Assembly (NCBI RefSeq): GCF_009908295.1
Contig: NZ_JAAALO010000003.1
Coordinates: 1-64,000 of the forward strand
Origin: Micromonospora rubida
GTDB taxonomy: Bacteria; Actinomycetota; Actinomycetes; Mycobacteriales; Micromonosporaceae
Length of the DNA stretch: 64,000 nucleotides
Direction of reading: 5' to 3'
The position numbers and the translations under genes were made by a program. Of this stretch, positions 1 to 8,135 are shown piece by piece. Position 1 is the stretch's first letter. The number at the start of each line of letters is the position of its first letter. The notes beneath the pieces are model-generated. The model did no database searches, was not told the DNA's origin, and was given only the letters and a program-made list of their open reading frames with translations.

Positions 1-60
1 ACGGTACAAGCGCACAGCGCGTTGACGTAGCTCGTCGGGGTATTTCTTCGGTGCTGCCAC
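1..60 (-). CDS. IS3-family transposase OrfA, N-terminal fragment
   Basis: The minus strand from a GTG at 60 encodes VAAPKKYPDELRQRAVRLYR, the characteristic N-terminus of IS3-family OrfA helix-turn-helix proteins, which bind the element's ends and are fused to the DDE transposase OrfB by frameshifting. A GGAGGAAG ribosome binding site lies just upstream at about 67-74, which supports GTG 60 as the start. Only 20 codons are present because the window ends. The product assignment is firm for so short a piece, but whether the full gene is intact cannot be seen. Confidence 0.7.
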   Translation of the reverse strand, partial: MAAPKKYPDELRQRAVRLYR

Positions 61-127
61 GGACGACTTCCTCCCCCACGGCCATCAGACCATGATCAAG
101 AAGCTCCATGAAAGCGGGGGTGGCTCA
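1..127 (-). mobile_element. End of an IS3-family insertion sequence (cut by window edge)
   Basis: The start of an IS3-type orfA reads leftwards out of the window from base 60. Outside it the minus strand shows a likely terminal inverted repeat beginning TGAGCCACCCCCGC at base 127, with the TG end typical of the family. The rest of the element, including orfB and the other repeat, lies outside the window. The outer edge also supplies the stop codon of the neighbouring ORF, which suggests an insertion into a gene. The exact boundary at 127 is inferred from the TG/CA convention and is uncertain by a few bases. Confidence 0.6.
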
Positions 128-367
128 CTTCGCGAGTTGCTTGGAGATAGTGGTGCAGCACAGCCTTCGCATCGCCCAAGTCAGCCATGCCCGCCAGTCT
201 TCCTTATGCGCCCAGCCATCATGCGAGGTGTCGCCTGCAAGATCAGCGCCCGCTGGGGCGGTCGGCATCCTGTCTGGCCGCGATCGTCCGCTGAGGTGTC
301 GCACCATCAGCGACGTGAGCCCAGGATCGAGCGTGACCAGCGCGCCGAGCTGGTCGCCGTAGGTCAC
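125..367 (-). pseudogene. Small unknown ORF apparently truncated by the IS element
   Basis: An 80-codon reading frame starts at a GTG 24 bases after the stop of the P-loop kinase gene and runs in the same direction. Its last residues (SKQLAK) come from flanking DNA and its TGA stop is provided by the terminal bases of the IS3-type element, so the original C-terminus was probably removed by the insertion. I do not recognise the protein; it has a Trp-rich segment (DWRAWLTWAMRR) and no clear domain. No strong ribosome binding site is visible. It may be a decayed gene or chance coding. Confidence 0.3.
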
Positions 368-391
368 GCGACCGTTCGTGTAGGTTCCGCT

Positions 392-1018
392 TCAACGTCT
401 GGGCCCGCCTACGGCGGGCACGTATGGATCGGGGGACGACCGAAGCAGGGCGACGACTGCTGCCTCGATGGGTTCGATGATTGGATCCTCGTGATCTGAG
501 GTGTCCACTTCCACAACGGCGTCGAGTCCAGCTGGCGGCTCGAAGATCGACCGCTTCATCTCGCCTCGCTGGAACTGAGATTCGAGCTGCTTGTCGATAG
601 CTGCGCCTTTGGCCGCTCTAGCGCGGAGGCGTCTGCGGATGACTGCCTCGTGGGCGACGACGTGAACAGCGAGCACTCGGGCGCCACCCGCGAGCAGCGC
701 CTCGAGCAGCTCGTGGGACAACACCGAGGACTCCACGACGAAGCTTACGCGTGAGGTTGCGAGCAGCCGTGCTGCGTCGACCATCACGGCCTCAGCGCGG
801 AGGCTCAGGGGACCACCGGCGATGTGGAAATCGGGATCGGGCTGAACGCCGCCGTCCTGAGTGGCGGAAGCGGACGACAGCCCGAGACCGGTCTTGATTT
901 CGTCCCGGGTCAAAAGCGGCAGTCCGAGGCGGTGCGCCGTTGCAGAGGCAACCGTGGTCTTTCCGGCTCCAGGGGACCCGCATACGGCGACCACCACCGG
1001 CCTTTCTCTCCCGAACAT
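392..1018 (-). CDS. P-loop NTPase, zeta-toxin/kinase-like
   Basis: A 208-residue AAA_33-type protein. Walker A is at residues 14-22 (GSPGAGKTT), followed by TRDEIK at about 38, the arrangement seen in small-molecule kinases and zeta-toxin-like enzymes that phosphorylate a substrate with ATP. A later basic stretch (RRRLRARAAKG) could be the lid. ATG 1018 is chosen because it places Walker A at the usual distance from the N-terminus; a TTG at 1090 would add 24 residues of poor composition. No antitoxin-like partner gene is adjacent, so a toxin role is not supported. Substrate unknown. Confidence 0.7.
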   Translation of the reverse strand: MFGRERPVVVAVCGSPGAGKTTVASATAHRLGLPLLTRDEIKTGLGLSSASATQDGGVQPDPDFHIAGGPLSLRAEAVMVDAARLLATSRVSFVVESSVLSHELLEALLAGGARVLAVHVVAHEAVIRRRLRARAAKGAAIDKQLESQFQRGEMKRSIFEPPAGLDAVVEVDTSDHEDPIIEPIEAAVVALLRSSPDPYVPAVGGPRR

Positions 1019-1213
1019 CCGTCGATAGTGCCAAACGCCCAGCTGTGCTGTCGACGAGCCGTAACGTGAACGCCGGCTCGGGCGGTGCAACCAACATGTG
1101 GGCGGTTCGACAGCAACAGGCCCGGGCGAGGCCAGCGGCTGGGCGCAGACAGCTTCCCGAGGCTACGGAAGCCGAGGGGTCCCGCCGGACGAAGCGCCCA
1201 GAACGGGGTGCGA

Positions 1214-1789
1214 TCAGGTGGTGGCCTGCTTCTTGGCACGCAGCGGGGCGAGGGCATCGCTCCAGGCGATGACCTGGTCGAGCATGGTGTTGAACGCCGG
1301 GAGGTTGTAGTCGCCTGGCTTGAAGTACCGGTGGTTCTCGAATTCGGTGGTGAACGGGAGGACGACCTGGGCGCGGACGTCGGCCATCATCAGCTCACCG
1401 GCCATCGCACGCAGGTGCTCGACGGCGCGGACCCCGCCGTGAGGGCCGTAGGAGATGAACCCCACGGCCTTGTTGTTCCACTCGGCGAACAAGTAGTCCA
1501 ACGCGTTCTTCAGCACGCCGGTGGTGCTGTGGTTGTACTCCGGGGTGACGATGACGAACCCGTCGAAGGAGGACACCTTCTCGGCCCAGCGGCGGGTGTG
1601 CTCGTTCTGGTACTGCCCGAATGACGGAGGCATTTGCTCGTCGAGGTGCGGCAGCGGGAAGTCGCGCAGGTCGACAAGCTCGAACTCCGCGTCGTCACGC
1701 TTCGAGGCCAGATTGACTGCCCAGTGGGCCACCTGCTCGCCGTTCCGGTTCGGCCGGGTGCTTCCCAAGATCATCCCAATGCGGGTCAT
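1214..1789 (-). CDS. NAD(P)H-dependent FMN reductase family protein
   Basis: A 191-residue flavodoxin-fold oxidoreductase that reduces FMN or quinone-type substrates with NAD(P)H. The phosphate-binding loop GSTRPNR is at residues 9-15 and the flavin-contacting TPEYN motif at 82-86; length is normal for the family. An AGGAG site sits about 9 bases before ATG 1789. It is divergent from a MarR-family gene at 1874 with only 84 bp between, so the MarR protein probably controls it. A second, internally shortened member of the same family lies at 63416, also beside a MarR gene. Confidence 0.9.
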   Translation of the reverse strand: MTRIGMILGSTRPNRNGEQVAHWAVNLASKRDDAEFELVDLRDFPLPHLDEQMPPSFGQYQNEHTRRWAEKVSSFDGFVIVTPEYNHSTTGVLKNALDYLFAEWNNKAVGFISYGPHGGVRAVEHLRAMAGELMMADVRAQVVLPFTTEFENHRYFKPGDYNLPAFNTMLDQVIAWSDALAPLRAKKQATT

Positions 1790-1816
1790 GGTCGCGGTCT
1801 CCTGAGGGCTGGGGAT

Positions 1817-1849
1817 AGTTCGCGGAATAGATTGTACGCGTAGCGAACT
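1817..1849. promoter_or_regulatory. Candidate MarR operator between divergent genes
   Basis: The inverted repeat AGTTCGC (1817-1823) and GCGAACT (1843-1849) has arms 19 bp apart and lies in the 84-bp region shared by the FMN reductase and MarR genes. TGTAC sequences recur around it (1833-1837, 1849-1853 and further on). Position and symmetry fit a site through which the MarR protein represses both genes. This is inference from symmetry only; no binding motif is known to me for this protein. Confidence 0.35.
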
Positions 1850-1861
1850 GTACTCGGCGTG

Positions 1862-1867
1862 TACTCT
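1862..1867 (+). promoter_or_regulatory. -10 element of leaderless marR gene
   Basis: TACTCT ends 6 bases before the ATG at 1874, the spacing expected if transcription begins at or next to the start codon. No ribosome binding site precedes the ATG, consistent with a leaderless transcript. No clear -35 hexamer is seen. Confidence 0.4.
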
Positions 1868-1873
1868 AGCGGC

Positions 1874-2521
1874 ATGTCCGCGTCCTCCCCAACCGACCCG
1901 GGTGGGAGCGCGCCGGTCGACCGCCTCGCCGCGCCGGCTGACCGCCTCGCCGCGCCGGCGGCCGGGGAGCCGTCGCGAAGCGGGGCCACGCAGGCTGGTT
2001 TCCACGTCTCGGCGGAGGCGGCGGACGACGCCTCGGCGCTGATCCAGCTCTCAGGGCTGGTGCAGGGAACGTTCGCGCGGGTAGCCGATCGCCATGATCT
2101 GACGGTGGTGCAAGGGCGGCTGCTGTGCGTTCTGGCCGAAAAGCCACGCGGCATGGCCGAACTCGCCCGCATCTTCGGGGTGGGAAAGGCGGGCCTGACC
2201 GGGCTGATAGACCGGGCGGCCCAACGTGGCCTGGTCGAGAGATCGCTGGTGCCGGGCGATCGCCGCGCGGTGCATGTGCTGCTCACCGAGGACGGACGCC
2301 GGTCGGCGGTGGCATTTCACAGCGACGTCACCAGCGAACTAAACAGTTTCTTGGCGCCGTTGACGGCAGAGGCGCGGACCGGTTTCGGCGAGACCGTCAC
2401 CACCATCACGAACTCAACCGACCACACCGGCCGGAACGGCCCTCAGCGGGCGGGACGACCTCGGACGACACCCGATCCGACCGGCCCGCCGCAGGTCGTA
2501 TCGAGGGGGTCAGGGATCTAA
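1874..2521 (+). CDS. MarR-family transcriptional regulator
   Basis: A 215-residue winged-helix repressor. The MarR core runs from about residue 55 (LIQLSGLVQGTFARVADRH) through the recognition region (ELARIFGVGKAGLTGLIDRA) and the beta-wing with GDRRAVHVLLTEDGR. The N-terminal 45 residues are Ala/Pro-rich with a repeated DRLAAPA unit, and the last 50 are low-complexity and probably disordered; both tails are longer than usual. It is divergent from the FMN reductase at 1214-1789, its likely target. ATG 1874 was preferred to an upstream GTG because a -10 box lies 6 bases before it. Confidence 0.85.
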   Translation: MSASSPTDPGGSAPVDRLAAPADRLAAPAAGEPSRSGATQAGFHVSAEAADDASALIQLSGLVQGTFARVADRHDLTVVQGRLLCVLAEKPRGMAELARIFGVGKAGLTGLIDRAAQRGLVERSLVPGDRRAVHVLLTEDGRRSAVAFHSDVTSELNSFLAPLTAEARTGFGETVTTITNSTDHTGRNGPQRAGRPRTTPDPTGPPQVVSRGSGI

Positions 2522-2654
2522 GTCCCTCAGCTCTACCGGAAAACGGGAGATCAAGGGCAGGTTTTCGGTTGATCGAGGGCTGCGTGTCCATGGTGGATCG
2601 TCCCGACCGGGCCGATGGGCGGCCTGCTGACACGCGTCCAGCTTGTCGTGCCTG

Positions 2655-3275
2655 TCAGGTCGCAGGCCGTTCCAACTGGGCGCGAACATGCGAGAACATG
2701 TCACCTGGCTTGTTGTTCTCCGGGAACCCCTGAAACATCACCATGCCGATGGTGTGCGGGTCGGCCCACCCGCACAGGTCCATGTAGACGCCTTCAAAGC
2801 CGCCTGCGGCGCGTTTCACCACGCCCTTGCCGCAACGGGCCTTTCCTCCCATCGGGCCTGCCGGAGTTTCCTTGATCCCGGTCAGACTGGGCCACCAGGA
2901 AAACAACTCGTCCAGTGCTTCGTCCGGCTCTGCCACCGGCCCGGCGACGCCACTGACCAGAGCGAGATGGGCGTTGTACGCCGTCGCGTACGCAACGCCG
3001 ACGGTGCTTGTCGCTTGCCCCTGTAGAAGGGTCTCCAAGCCACCCGTGATCTGCTCGGCCTGCTCGTGCCGTATCCGGCTCGGCGCTTCAGGCCAATGGC
3101 CTAGCAGCCTGGCCGGCTTCTCGAGACGCACCATCATTGTGGGAGACGGCGATGGTGACGCGACGTTCGGCAATCCCGTGCAACCAGCCATCAGTAGCAG
3201 GCTGAGCGTGGCCGACGAGGCGCTTCGAACCGCACGCCCTCCGGTGTCCACTGCGCTTGTCTGACCAGACTTCAC
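2655..3275 (-). CDS. Putative lipoprotein of unknown function
   Basis: About 206 residues with an N-terminal signal region ending in a lipobox (LLMAGC), then a Pro/Ser linker (ASPSPSPT) and a soluble domain I cannot assign. It would be lipid-anchored on the outer face of the membrane. GTG 3275 is chosen over GTG 3290 because AAGGGGA sits at a suitable distance upstream of it. Two Cys residues in the C-terminal half could form a disulfide. No operon partner is evident; the GNAT gene follows in the same orientation further right. Confidence 0.6.
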   Translation of the reverse strand: MKSGQTSAVDTGGRAVRSASSATLSLLLMAGCTGLPNVASPSPSPTMMVRLEKPARLLGHWPEAPSRIRHEQAEQITGGLETLLQGQATSTVGVAYATAYNAHLALVSGVAGPVAEPDEALDELFSWWPSLTGIKETPAGPMGGKARCGKGVVKRAAGGFEGVYMDLCGWADPHTIGMVMFQGFPENNKPGDMFSHVRAQLERPAT

Positions 3276-3357
3276 GTCCGTCCCCTTCACCGCGGCAGCG
3301 GATCGTAACCCGTGGCCGGTTTGGATGACGTACCGGTCGAGTCAGGGCTGCGCATGG

Positions 3358-3930
3358 TCAGGAATGCCTTTTGGGGGATCTTGCCGGTGCGGTGGATGAA
3401 ACTTGCTGAACCATGATCCAGTACCGCCGTACGGGGCCGAGTTCGGTGTCCCGAACGTCTTCGAGTTCGCCACCGTGGTGCTCGATCGTCCTCGCCGAGG
3501 CGAGGTTGTCGACCTCGCAGGTGATCAGCACCCGATTCAGGCCGAGCGCCCGTGCCTCGCCGAGCATCCGGCCCAGCGCCCAGGTCGCCAAACCCCGCCG
3601 ACGTGCGGACGGTCGGATGCCGTAGCCGATCTGGCCAGCGATCCGCAGCAGGTAGTCGTTGAGTTCGTGCCGCAGCGCGATCGCGCCGAGCACCTGGTCA
3701 CCCTCGACGATCCAGCGGTACGTGCAATGCACCTGGCCGTCGTCCAGCGGCCCCGTCGGGTCCGCCGCGTCAGCCAGCCGGGTCACCCAGACCGCGAACC
3801 CGGCCGGCGAGCGGACCTCGTCGGAAGACCGCAGCCCGAAACCGTCCTCATGGCGGCCCGGTCCCCATTCGTCATGCGCCCTGAGCCAGGCGGCGTGCAG
3901 CCGGACGGTGGGCGCGATCAGTTCGGGCAT
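3358..3930 (-). CDS. GNAT-family N-acetyltransferase
   Basis: A 190-residue GCN5-related acetyltransferase that would move an acetyl group from acetyl-CoA to an amine. The acetyl-CoA pyrophosphate-binding signature appears as IRPSARRRGLATWALGRML, followed by the conserved LITCEVDNLASARTIEHHGG segment (beta-5/alpha-4). The architecture resembles acetyltransferases that act on amino sugars or protein N-termini, but the substrate cannot be read from sequence. ATG 3930 starts directly at the family's N-terminus (MPELIAPTVRLHAAWL); the frame stays open a further 63 bases upstream. Confidence 0.85.
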   Translation of the reverse strand: MPELIAPTVRLHAAWLRAHDEWGPGRHEDGFGLRSSDEVRSPAGFAVWVTRLADAADPTGPLDDGQVHCTYRWIVEGDQVLGAIALRHELNDYLLRIAGQIGYGIRPSARRRGLATWALGRMLGEARALGLNRVLITCEVDNLASARTIEHHGGELEDVRDTELGPVRRYWIMVQQVSSTAPARSPKRHS

Positions 3931-4035
3931 CCGGCGACGATAGCGCTCTCGTCCCATGCCTGATCGACCCGCCGGGGCGCGCCGCAGGCGCACGGCAACT
4001 GCCCCTTCCTGTCGCCCAAGTCGGGCGGGTGATCG

Positions 4036-4173
4036 TCAGAGTGGAATGAGACCGGATCGGGCGGCGTACCAGCCGAGTTGCATTCGGCTGTTGGCTCCGG
4101 TCAGCTTCATCAGGCGACGGAGCCGGCGTTGCACCGTGCGTTCGCTGGTGCCGAGCCGCCCGGCGACGGCGGC
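4036..4173 (-). pseudogene. Remnant of a LuxR-type regulator (C-terminal HTH only)
   Basis: The final 45 codons encode AVAGRLGTSERTVQRRLRRL and a short tail ending in GLIPL, which is the DNA-recognition part of a LuxR/GerE HTH domain. The sensory and ATPase or signal domains, and even the first HTH helix, are missing: upstream (higher coordinates) the sequence switches to an opposite-strand protease remnant. It can no longer encode a working regulator. The break near 4173 marks a deletion or recombination joint. Confidence 0.7.
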
Positions 4174-5398
4174 TCGGCGCGGTTCGACGGCACCAAGCGA
4201 CTGCAGGTGGTCTCGGCCGGGACCGGCACCTCCCAGGAGTACGCCGGGCTCGCCGTGCGGGGCAAGACCGCGCTGGTCATGCGTAGTGCCGCCATCTCGC
4301 CCGACCAGCAACTCGCCAACGCGGTCGCCGCGGGCGCGTCAGCGGTGATCGTCTACAACAACGCCGCCGAGCGTTGGGGCGTCGACCTCTGGACCCGCAC
4401 ACCCACCGCGATCCCGGCGATGACCCTCTCCGGCGAGCAGGGTGGGCGACTGCTCGACCTCCTGCGTCGTGACCGGGTCACGGTCGAGTTCAAGGGGGTG
4501 GCGGTCAGCCCGTACGCCTATGAACTGCTCCAGGTGGAGAAGGGCGGCCTGCCGGCGAACCAGCGGTACCAGGTCCGGCACAACGACCTGGCCACCCTGC
4601 GAACCTCCTACCACGCCTCGGCCAACGGCACCGAGGGCGGCCACTTCCGGTCCATCTGGGCACCGCGACAGGCCGTGGCGTATGGCACCTTCGACCGGCT
4701 GGTCATGCCGTTGACCCGGACCGAGTACGTCAGCGCCGGCCTGCGGACCGGACAGGTCACGCTGCTCGCACCGGTATGGCAGCTGGGCGGGTCTCAGCAG
4801 ATCGAAACGGTCAAGGTGCTGAGCCCGGGGCAGCGGCTGTCCCCGCACTGGAACAAGTCCGTGGTCCGTACGGCGCTGTCAGCGGAATCGGTGGACGCGG
4901 CCTACCGCGACAACGACCTGGTGGTGGTCCAGTCTTCGGCGATGCTCGACACCGGAGCCGACCACAGGCAGCAGTCGCACCTCATCCAGACCGACAAGGT
5001 TCGCGCCTCGGTCTACCGCAACGGCGAGTACCTCGGATCCTCGAACTTCGCCGGGTTCGCCTTCCCGGCCCTGCCATTCGATCGACTACGACGTGGATGT
5101 CGACGTCAACAACCGGGCCAAGGCCGACTCCCGGTTCGACATCGACCTCACCGTCCGGCACCAGAACGGGCTGTCCGGGCCGGCAGTGCGGAACGCGAAG
5201 CTCTGGGTCTCCTACGACGACGGCGTGACCTGGAAGTCCGCCGACGTCGACCGGAAGCGGACGGGACAGTTCGAGTCCACCGTCCGGCACCCGAAGTTGG
5301 CCGCGACCAACGGGTTCGTGCCGCTGCGGGTGCAGGCCACCGACGCTGACGGCAACACCGTCGAGCAGACCGTGACCCGTGCCTACCAGCTCCGGTAA
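4174..5398 (+). pseudogene. Subtilisin-like serine protease, decayed C-terminal part
   Basis: The frame opens inside a PA (protease-associated) domain (about 4202-4480; QEYAGLAVRGKTALVMRS, then NAVAAGASAVIVYNN) and continues through the long beta-rich C-terminal region of secreted subtilases. The signal peptide and the Asp/His/Ser catalytic domain are absent, because the left edge is fused to a LuxR remnant. Near 5070-5092 the reading frame shifts: the C-terminal part (YDVDVDVNNRAKADSRFDID onward) continues in frame 2 to a TAA at 5398. A strong terminator follows. Truncation plus frameshift make a functional protease very unlikely. Confidence 0.8.
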
Positions 5399-5412
5399 CA
5401 GCTAGCGCTCAC

Positions 5413-5452
5413 CCGAACGCTCCCATCCGGTTTGCCGGGTGGGAGCGTTCGG
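5413..5452 (+). terminator. Intrinsic-type terminator hairpin
   Basis: An 18-bp stem (5413-5430 with 5435-5452, one G-T pair) closes a TTTG loop directly after the subtilase remnant. It probably ended the original protease transcript and now insulates the M23 peptidase gene. Confidence 0.75.
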
Positions 5453-5612
5453 CGTACTGGCCCTGGGAGGCCCCCGACTGGGGGCTCCGCGACGGGTGTG
5501 GCCCGCATCGGCCCAGCGCACCTGCCCGCTGGGTCGATCTTCCGGCTTGGACGTCCCGACACTAGGATCGACATCCTTCTACCTCGTAGCCCAATCCGGA
5601 GGGAACTCCTCA

Positions 5613-6989
5613 ATGACGGGTCTATTCGCCCGCGTCCTCACGTCGGCCTGCCTGGCACTCGCGACCGCCGGCGCCTCGGTGCTCGCGGTCGCGGGCACCA
5701 CCGCTGTCGTGGCCACGCCGGCCCAGGCCGCCGGCCCCCGGCCCAACTTCCAGATGCCGGTTTCCTGCGGCGAGACCTGGAGAATGGCCACCTACTACGG
5801 CCACGACGACTACGACATCGACCTGACCTTCACCGGCGGGGCCAGCAACGGCCGGCCGATTCTCGCCTCGTACAGCGGCACCGTCACGTTCGCCGGCTGG
5901 GGGAACAGCGGCGGCTGGTATGTGATCATCGATCATGGCGGCGGTTGGCGGACCCTCTCCCTGCACATGATCGAGGCGCCGATGGTCGCTGCCGGGCAGT
6001 GGGTGTCGACCGGCCAGCAGATTGGCCGGGTCGGCAGCACCGGCAACTCCACCGGCCCGCACCTGCACTACGAGCAGGTGCGCGACGGCGTCAAGACCGA
6101 GTCGTACTTCAACGGGGTGCCCTCCGGCATCACCTCCGACGGCAGCCCGTCCACCGGCCCGCTGTACATCTCCGGCCCCACCTCGCCGGCCCGGAACTCG
6201 ACCAGCCAGAACTGCGGGCAGGTCGTCTCCAACCGCCAGGTGTACGAGTCCGGCAGCCACAGCGGTTGGCAGATGCTGCCGGTCAACAGCATCACCGGCT
6301 CGGCCACCGCGTCGATGGTCATCAACGGCAACAAGCTGCTCTACACGGTCAACGGCGGCAGGGTGTACGAGGCGTCCAGCGACACCGGGTGGCGCAACCT
6401 CTGGACCGGCATCTCCGGCGTCAGCAACAACGCCCTGGCCGTGATCAGCGTCGACGGCGTGAAGTACGTCTACACCGTGGCCGGGGGAATGGTGCACGAG
6501 GCGTCCAGTGCCAATGGTTGGCAGAACCTGAACACCGGCATCGCCGGGGTCAGCGCCAACGCCCTGGCGGCGATCAACCTCAACGGCGTGAAGATCGTCT
6601 ACACCGTGGTCGGCGGGATGGTGCACGAGGCGGCCAGCAACAGCGGCTGGCGGAACCTGAACACGGGTGTCTCCGGGATCAGCGCGAACGCCCTGACCGC
6701 GATCAGCGTCGACGGCGTGAAGTACGTCTACACCGTGGCCGGGGGAATGGTGCACGAGGCGTCCAGTGCCAATGGTTGGCGGAACCTCAACTCCGGCATC
6801 GCCGGGGTCAGCGCCGACGCCCTGGCGGCGATCAACTTCAACGGCGTGAAGATCGTTTACACCGTGGCCGGGGGTGTGGTGCACGAGGCGGCCAGCAACA
6901 ACGGCTGGCGGAACCTCAGCTCCGGCGTCCGTGGCACGGCCGTCTCGGCGACGAGCAACAGTGGGGTCAAGATCCTCTACACCGTCTAA
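5613..6989 (+). CDS. Secreted M23-family peptidase with C-terminal repeat domain
   Basis: A 458-residue secreted protein. Residues 1-36 form a signal peptide (hydrophobic core, cleavage near AQA-AG). The M23 (LytM/peptidoglycan endopeptidase-type) domain follows, with YGHDDYDIDLTF supplying the first metal ligands, SLHM, and the HxH motif in GPHLHYEQV at about residue 150. The C-terminal half is about six repeats of roughly 43 residues with the pattern YTV-GG-VHEA-S--GWRNL--G--GVS, probably a beta-propeller or lectin-like wall- or sugar-binding module (inference). GGAGGG lies 9 bases before ATG 5613. Likely role: cell-wall remodelling or lysis of competitors. Confidence 0.85.
   Translation: MTGLFARVLTSACLALATAGASVLAVAGTTAVVATPAQAAGPRPNFQMPVSCGETWRMATYYGHDDYDIDLTFTGGASNGRPILASYSGTVTFAGWGNSGGWYVIIDHGGGWRTLSLHMIEAPMVAAGQWVSTGQQIGRVGSTGNSTGPHLHYEQVRDGVKTESYFNGVPSGITSDGSPSTGPLYISGPTSPARNSTSQNCGQVVSNRQVYESGSHSGWQMLPVNSITGSATASMVINGNKLLYTVNGGRVYEASSDTGWRNLWTGISGVSNNALAVISVDGVKYVYTVAGGMVHEASSANGWQNLNTGIAGVSANALAAINLNGVKIVYTVVGGMVHEAASNSGWRNLNTGVSGISANALTAISVDGVKYVYTVAGGMVHEASSANGWRNLNSGIAGVSADALAAINFNGVKIVYTVAGGVVHEAASNNGWRNLSSGVRGTAVSATSNSGVKILYTV
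6443..6780 (+). repeat. Long internal direct repeat in the M23 peptidase gene
   Basis: Bases 6443-6522 recur without change at 6701-6780, 258 bp away, which equals two 43-residue protein repeats. The units therefore alternate in an A-B-A-B pattern and the copies look recently duplicated or homogenised by gene conversion. Confidence 0.85.
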
Positions 6990-7040
6990 CGGCCATCTCG
7001 GCACGCCCGGACACTCGACCCACGTGATCTTCCTCGGCTC

Positions 7041-7087
7041 CGTGTGGTCCGGGTGCCGCCACCGCAGGGCGGCACCCGGACCACACG
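7041..7087. terminator. Bidirectional terminator between convergent genes
   Basis: A perfect 20-bp stem (7041-7060 with 7068-7087) and a 7-base loop fill the gap between the M23 peptidase gene and the opposing secreted-protein gene, ending 2 bases before the latter's stop codon at 7090. Confidence 0.8.
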
Positions 7088-7089
7088 GG

Positions 7090-7944
7090 TCAGCTACCGC
7101 AGATGCCGTACCCGTTGAGGCTCCAGGTGCCGGCGAAGCCGTCGGCGTCCTCGGTCGCCCGCACCCGCACGGTGGTGCCCGAGGTGATGTTGATGGCGTT
7201 GAGCAGCACCTGCCCGTTGCCGGCGTTGATGTCCGCCCCCGCGCTGTAGAGCGCCTTGCCGGCCGGGCAGGTCCTGAGGTGGGTGCGCTGCGGGTCGCTC
7301 GAACTCGTCCCCGTCACCACGATCCGCTCCAGCCCGGCCGGCGCGGTGGCGCAGACCGCGAACGACGTGACGCTCCAGCCGGTCGGCGAGGTGCCCTGCA
7401 CCGCGACCGCCCGGACGGTCACCGACGTCAGGTCGGACGACGGCACCACCTGGTCGAGCACGACGTCACCCAGGCCGCTGTTGATCCGCCCGCCCATCCC
7501 GATGACCTTCTTCGTCCCGCAACTGGCCGTGACGAACTCCGTGCCGACCGCCCCGGTCGTCGCCACGACCTGATAGCCGGCCGGCGCGGTGGCGCACTGG
7601 GCGAGGGCCTGGAGCCCCCAGTCGGGGGTGAAGTTCGTCGGGCCCACCTCCCGCATCGTCACGAAGAAGCCGGTGCCGTTCGCCAGCGGCTCCAGCCGGT
7701 CCAGCCCGACCCGGCCGTCGGCCGTCGACCCGGCCGTGAGGAAGCCGCCGCCCCCGGTGACCACCTTGCCGGCCGGGCACGACGCGAGCGCCGACTTGTC
7801 CAGGCTGCTCTCGGCCGCCGACTGGGTGACCGTCTCCAGCCCTGCGGGGTCCGCCGAGGCCGGCACCGCCCCGCCGATCGCCCCCAGCACCGCCGCCGCC
7901 CCGACGACCGCCGTCAGCACGCCACGTCCCGTGATTGCTCGCAT
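7090..7944 (-). CDS. Secreted protein of unknown function with a repeated CPAGK-type domain
   Basis: 284 residues with a clear signal peptide (hydrophobic segment, then VPASA-DP). The mature part has three related blocks starting ASCPAGKVVTGGGGF, ASCGTKKVIGMGGRI and RTCPAGKALYSAGADI, each followed by a beta-rich segment and a Cys-Ala or Cys-Gly end (AQCATAP, AVCATAP, GICGS), so Cys pairs probably form one disulfide per block. The blocks recall repeats common in actinomycete exported proteins; no function is known to me. AGGGAGA precedes ATG 7944. The gene is divergent from the large AfsR-like regulator at 8136, which makes it a candidate target. Confidence 0.65.
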   Translation of the reverse strand: MRAITGRGVLTAVVGAAAVLGAIGGAVPASADPAGLETVTQSAAESSLDKSALASCPAGKVVTGGGGFLTAGSTADGRVGLDRLEPLANGTGFFVTMREVGPTNFTPDWGLQALAQCATAPAGYQVVATTGAVGTEFVTASCGTKKVIGMGGRINSGLGDVVLDQVVPSSDLTSVTVRAVAVQGTSPTGWSVTSFAVCATAPAGLERIVVTGTSSSDPQRTHLRTCPAGKALYSAGADINAGNGQVLLNAINITSGTTVRVRATEDADGFAGTWSLNGYGICGS

Positions 7945-8135
7945 TGCCGATCTCCCTGTCCACCCCAGACGGCCGGTGCGCTGGCACCGGCCCGTCTCCG
8001 CCGGGCCTTCGCCGGCGGCTGGGGACAGCCTGGGCGGCCATGCTTGGCGTCCACTATCCGACGGCTTGCCGCCGGCCACCCCGCACGTGCCGTCCATAGA
8101 CTTGGGCCGTCCGATCACGACTGGTGGGGAACGTC

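Noticed and set aside
392..1018. Possible zeta-type toxin of a toxin-antitoxin pair
   Set aside because: The P-loop fold fits, but no small antitoxin gene overlaps or precedes it; the adjacent small ORF is downstream, truncated by the IS and without antitoxin features.
5432..7027. A 531-codon plus-strand frame overlapping the M23 peptidase
   Set aside because: It is the +1 shadow of the peptidase gene; its translation is Arg/Gln/His-rich without motifs, whereas the 5613 frame has signal peptide, catalytic motifs and ribosome binding site.
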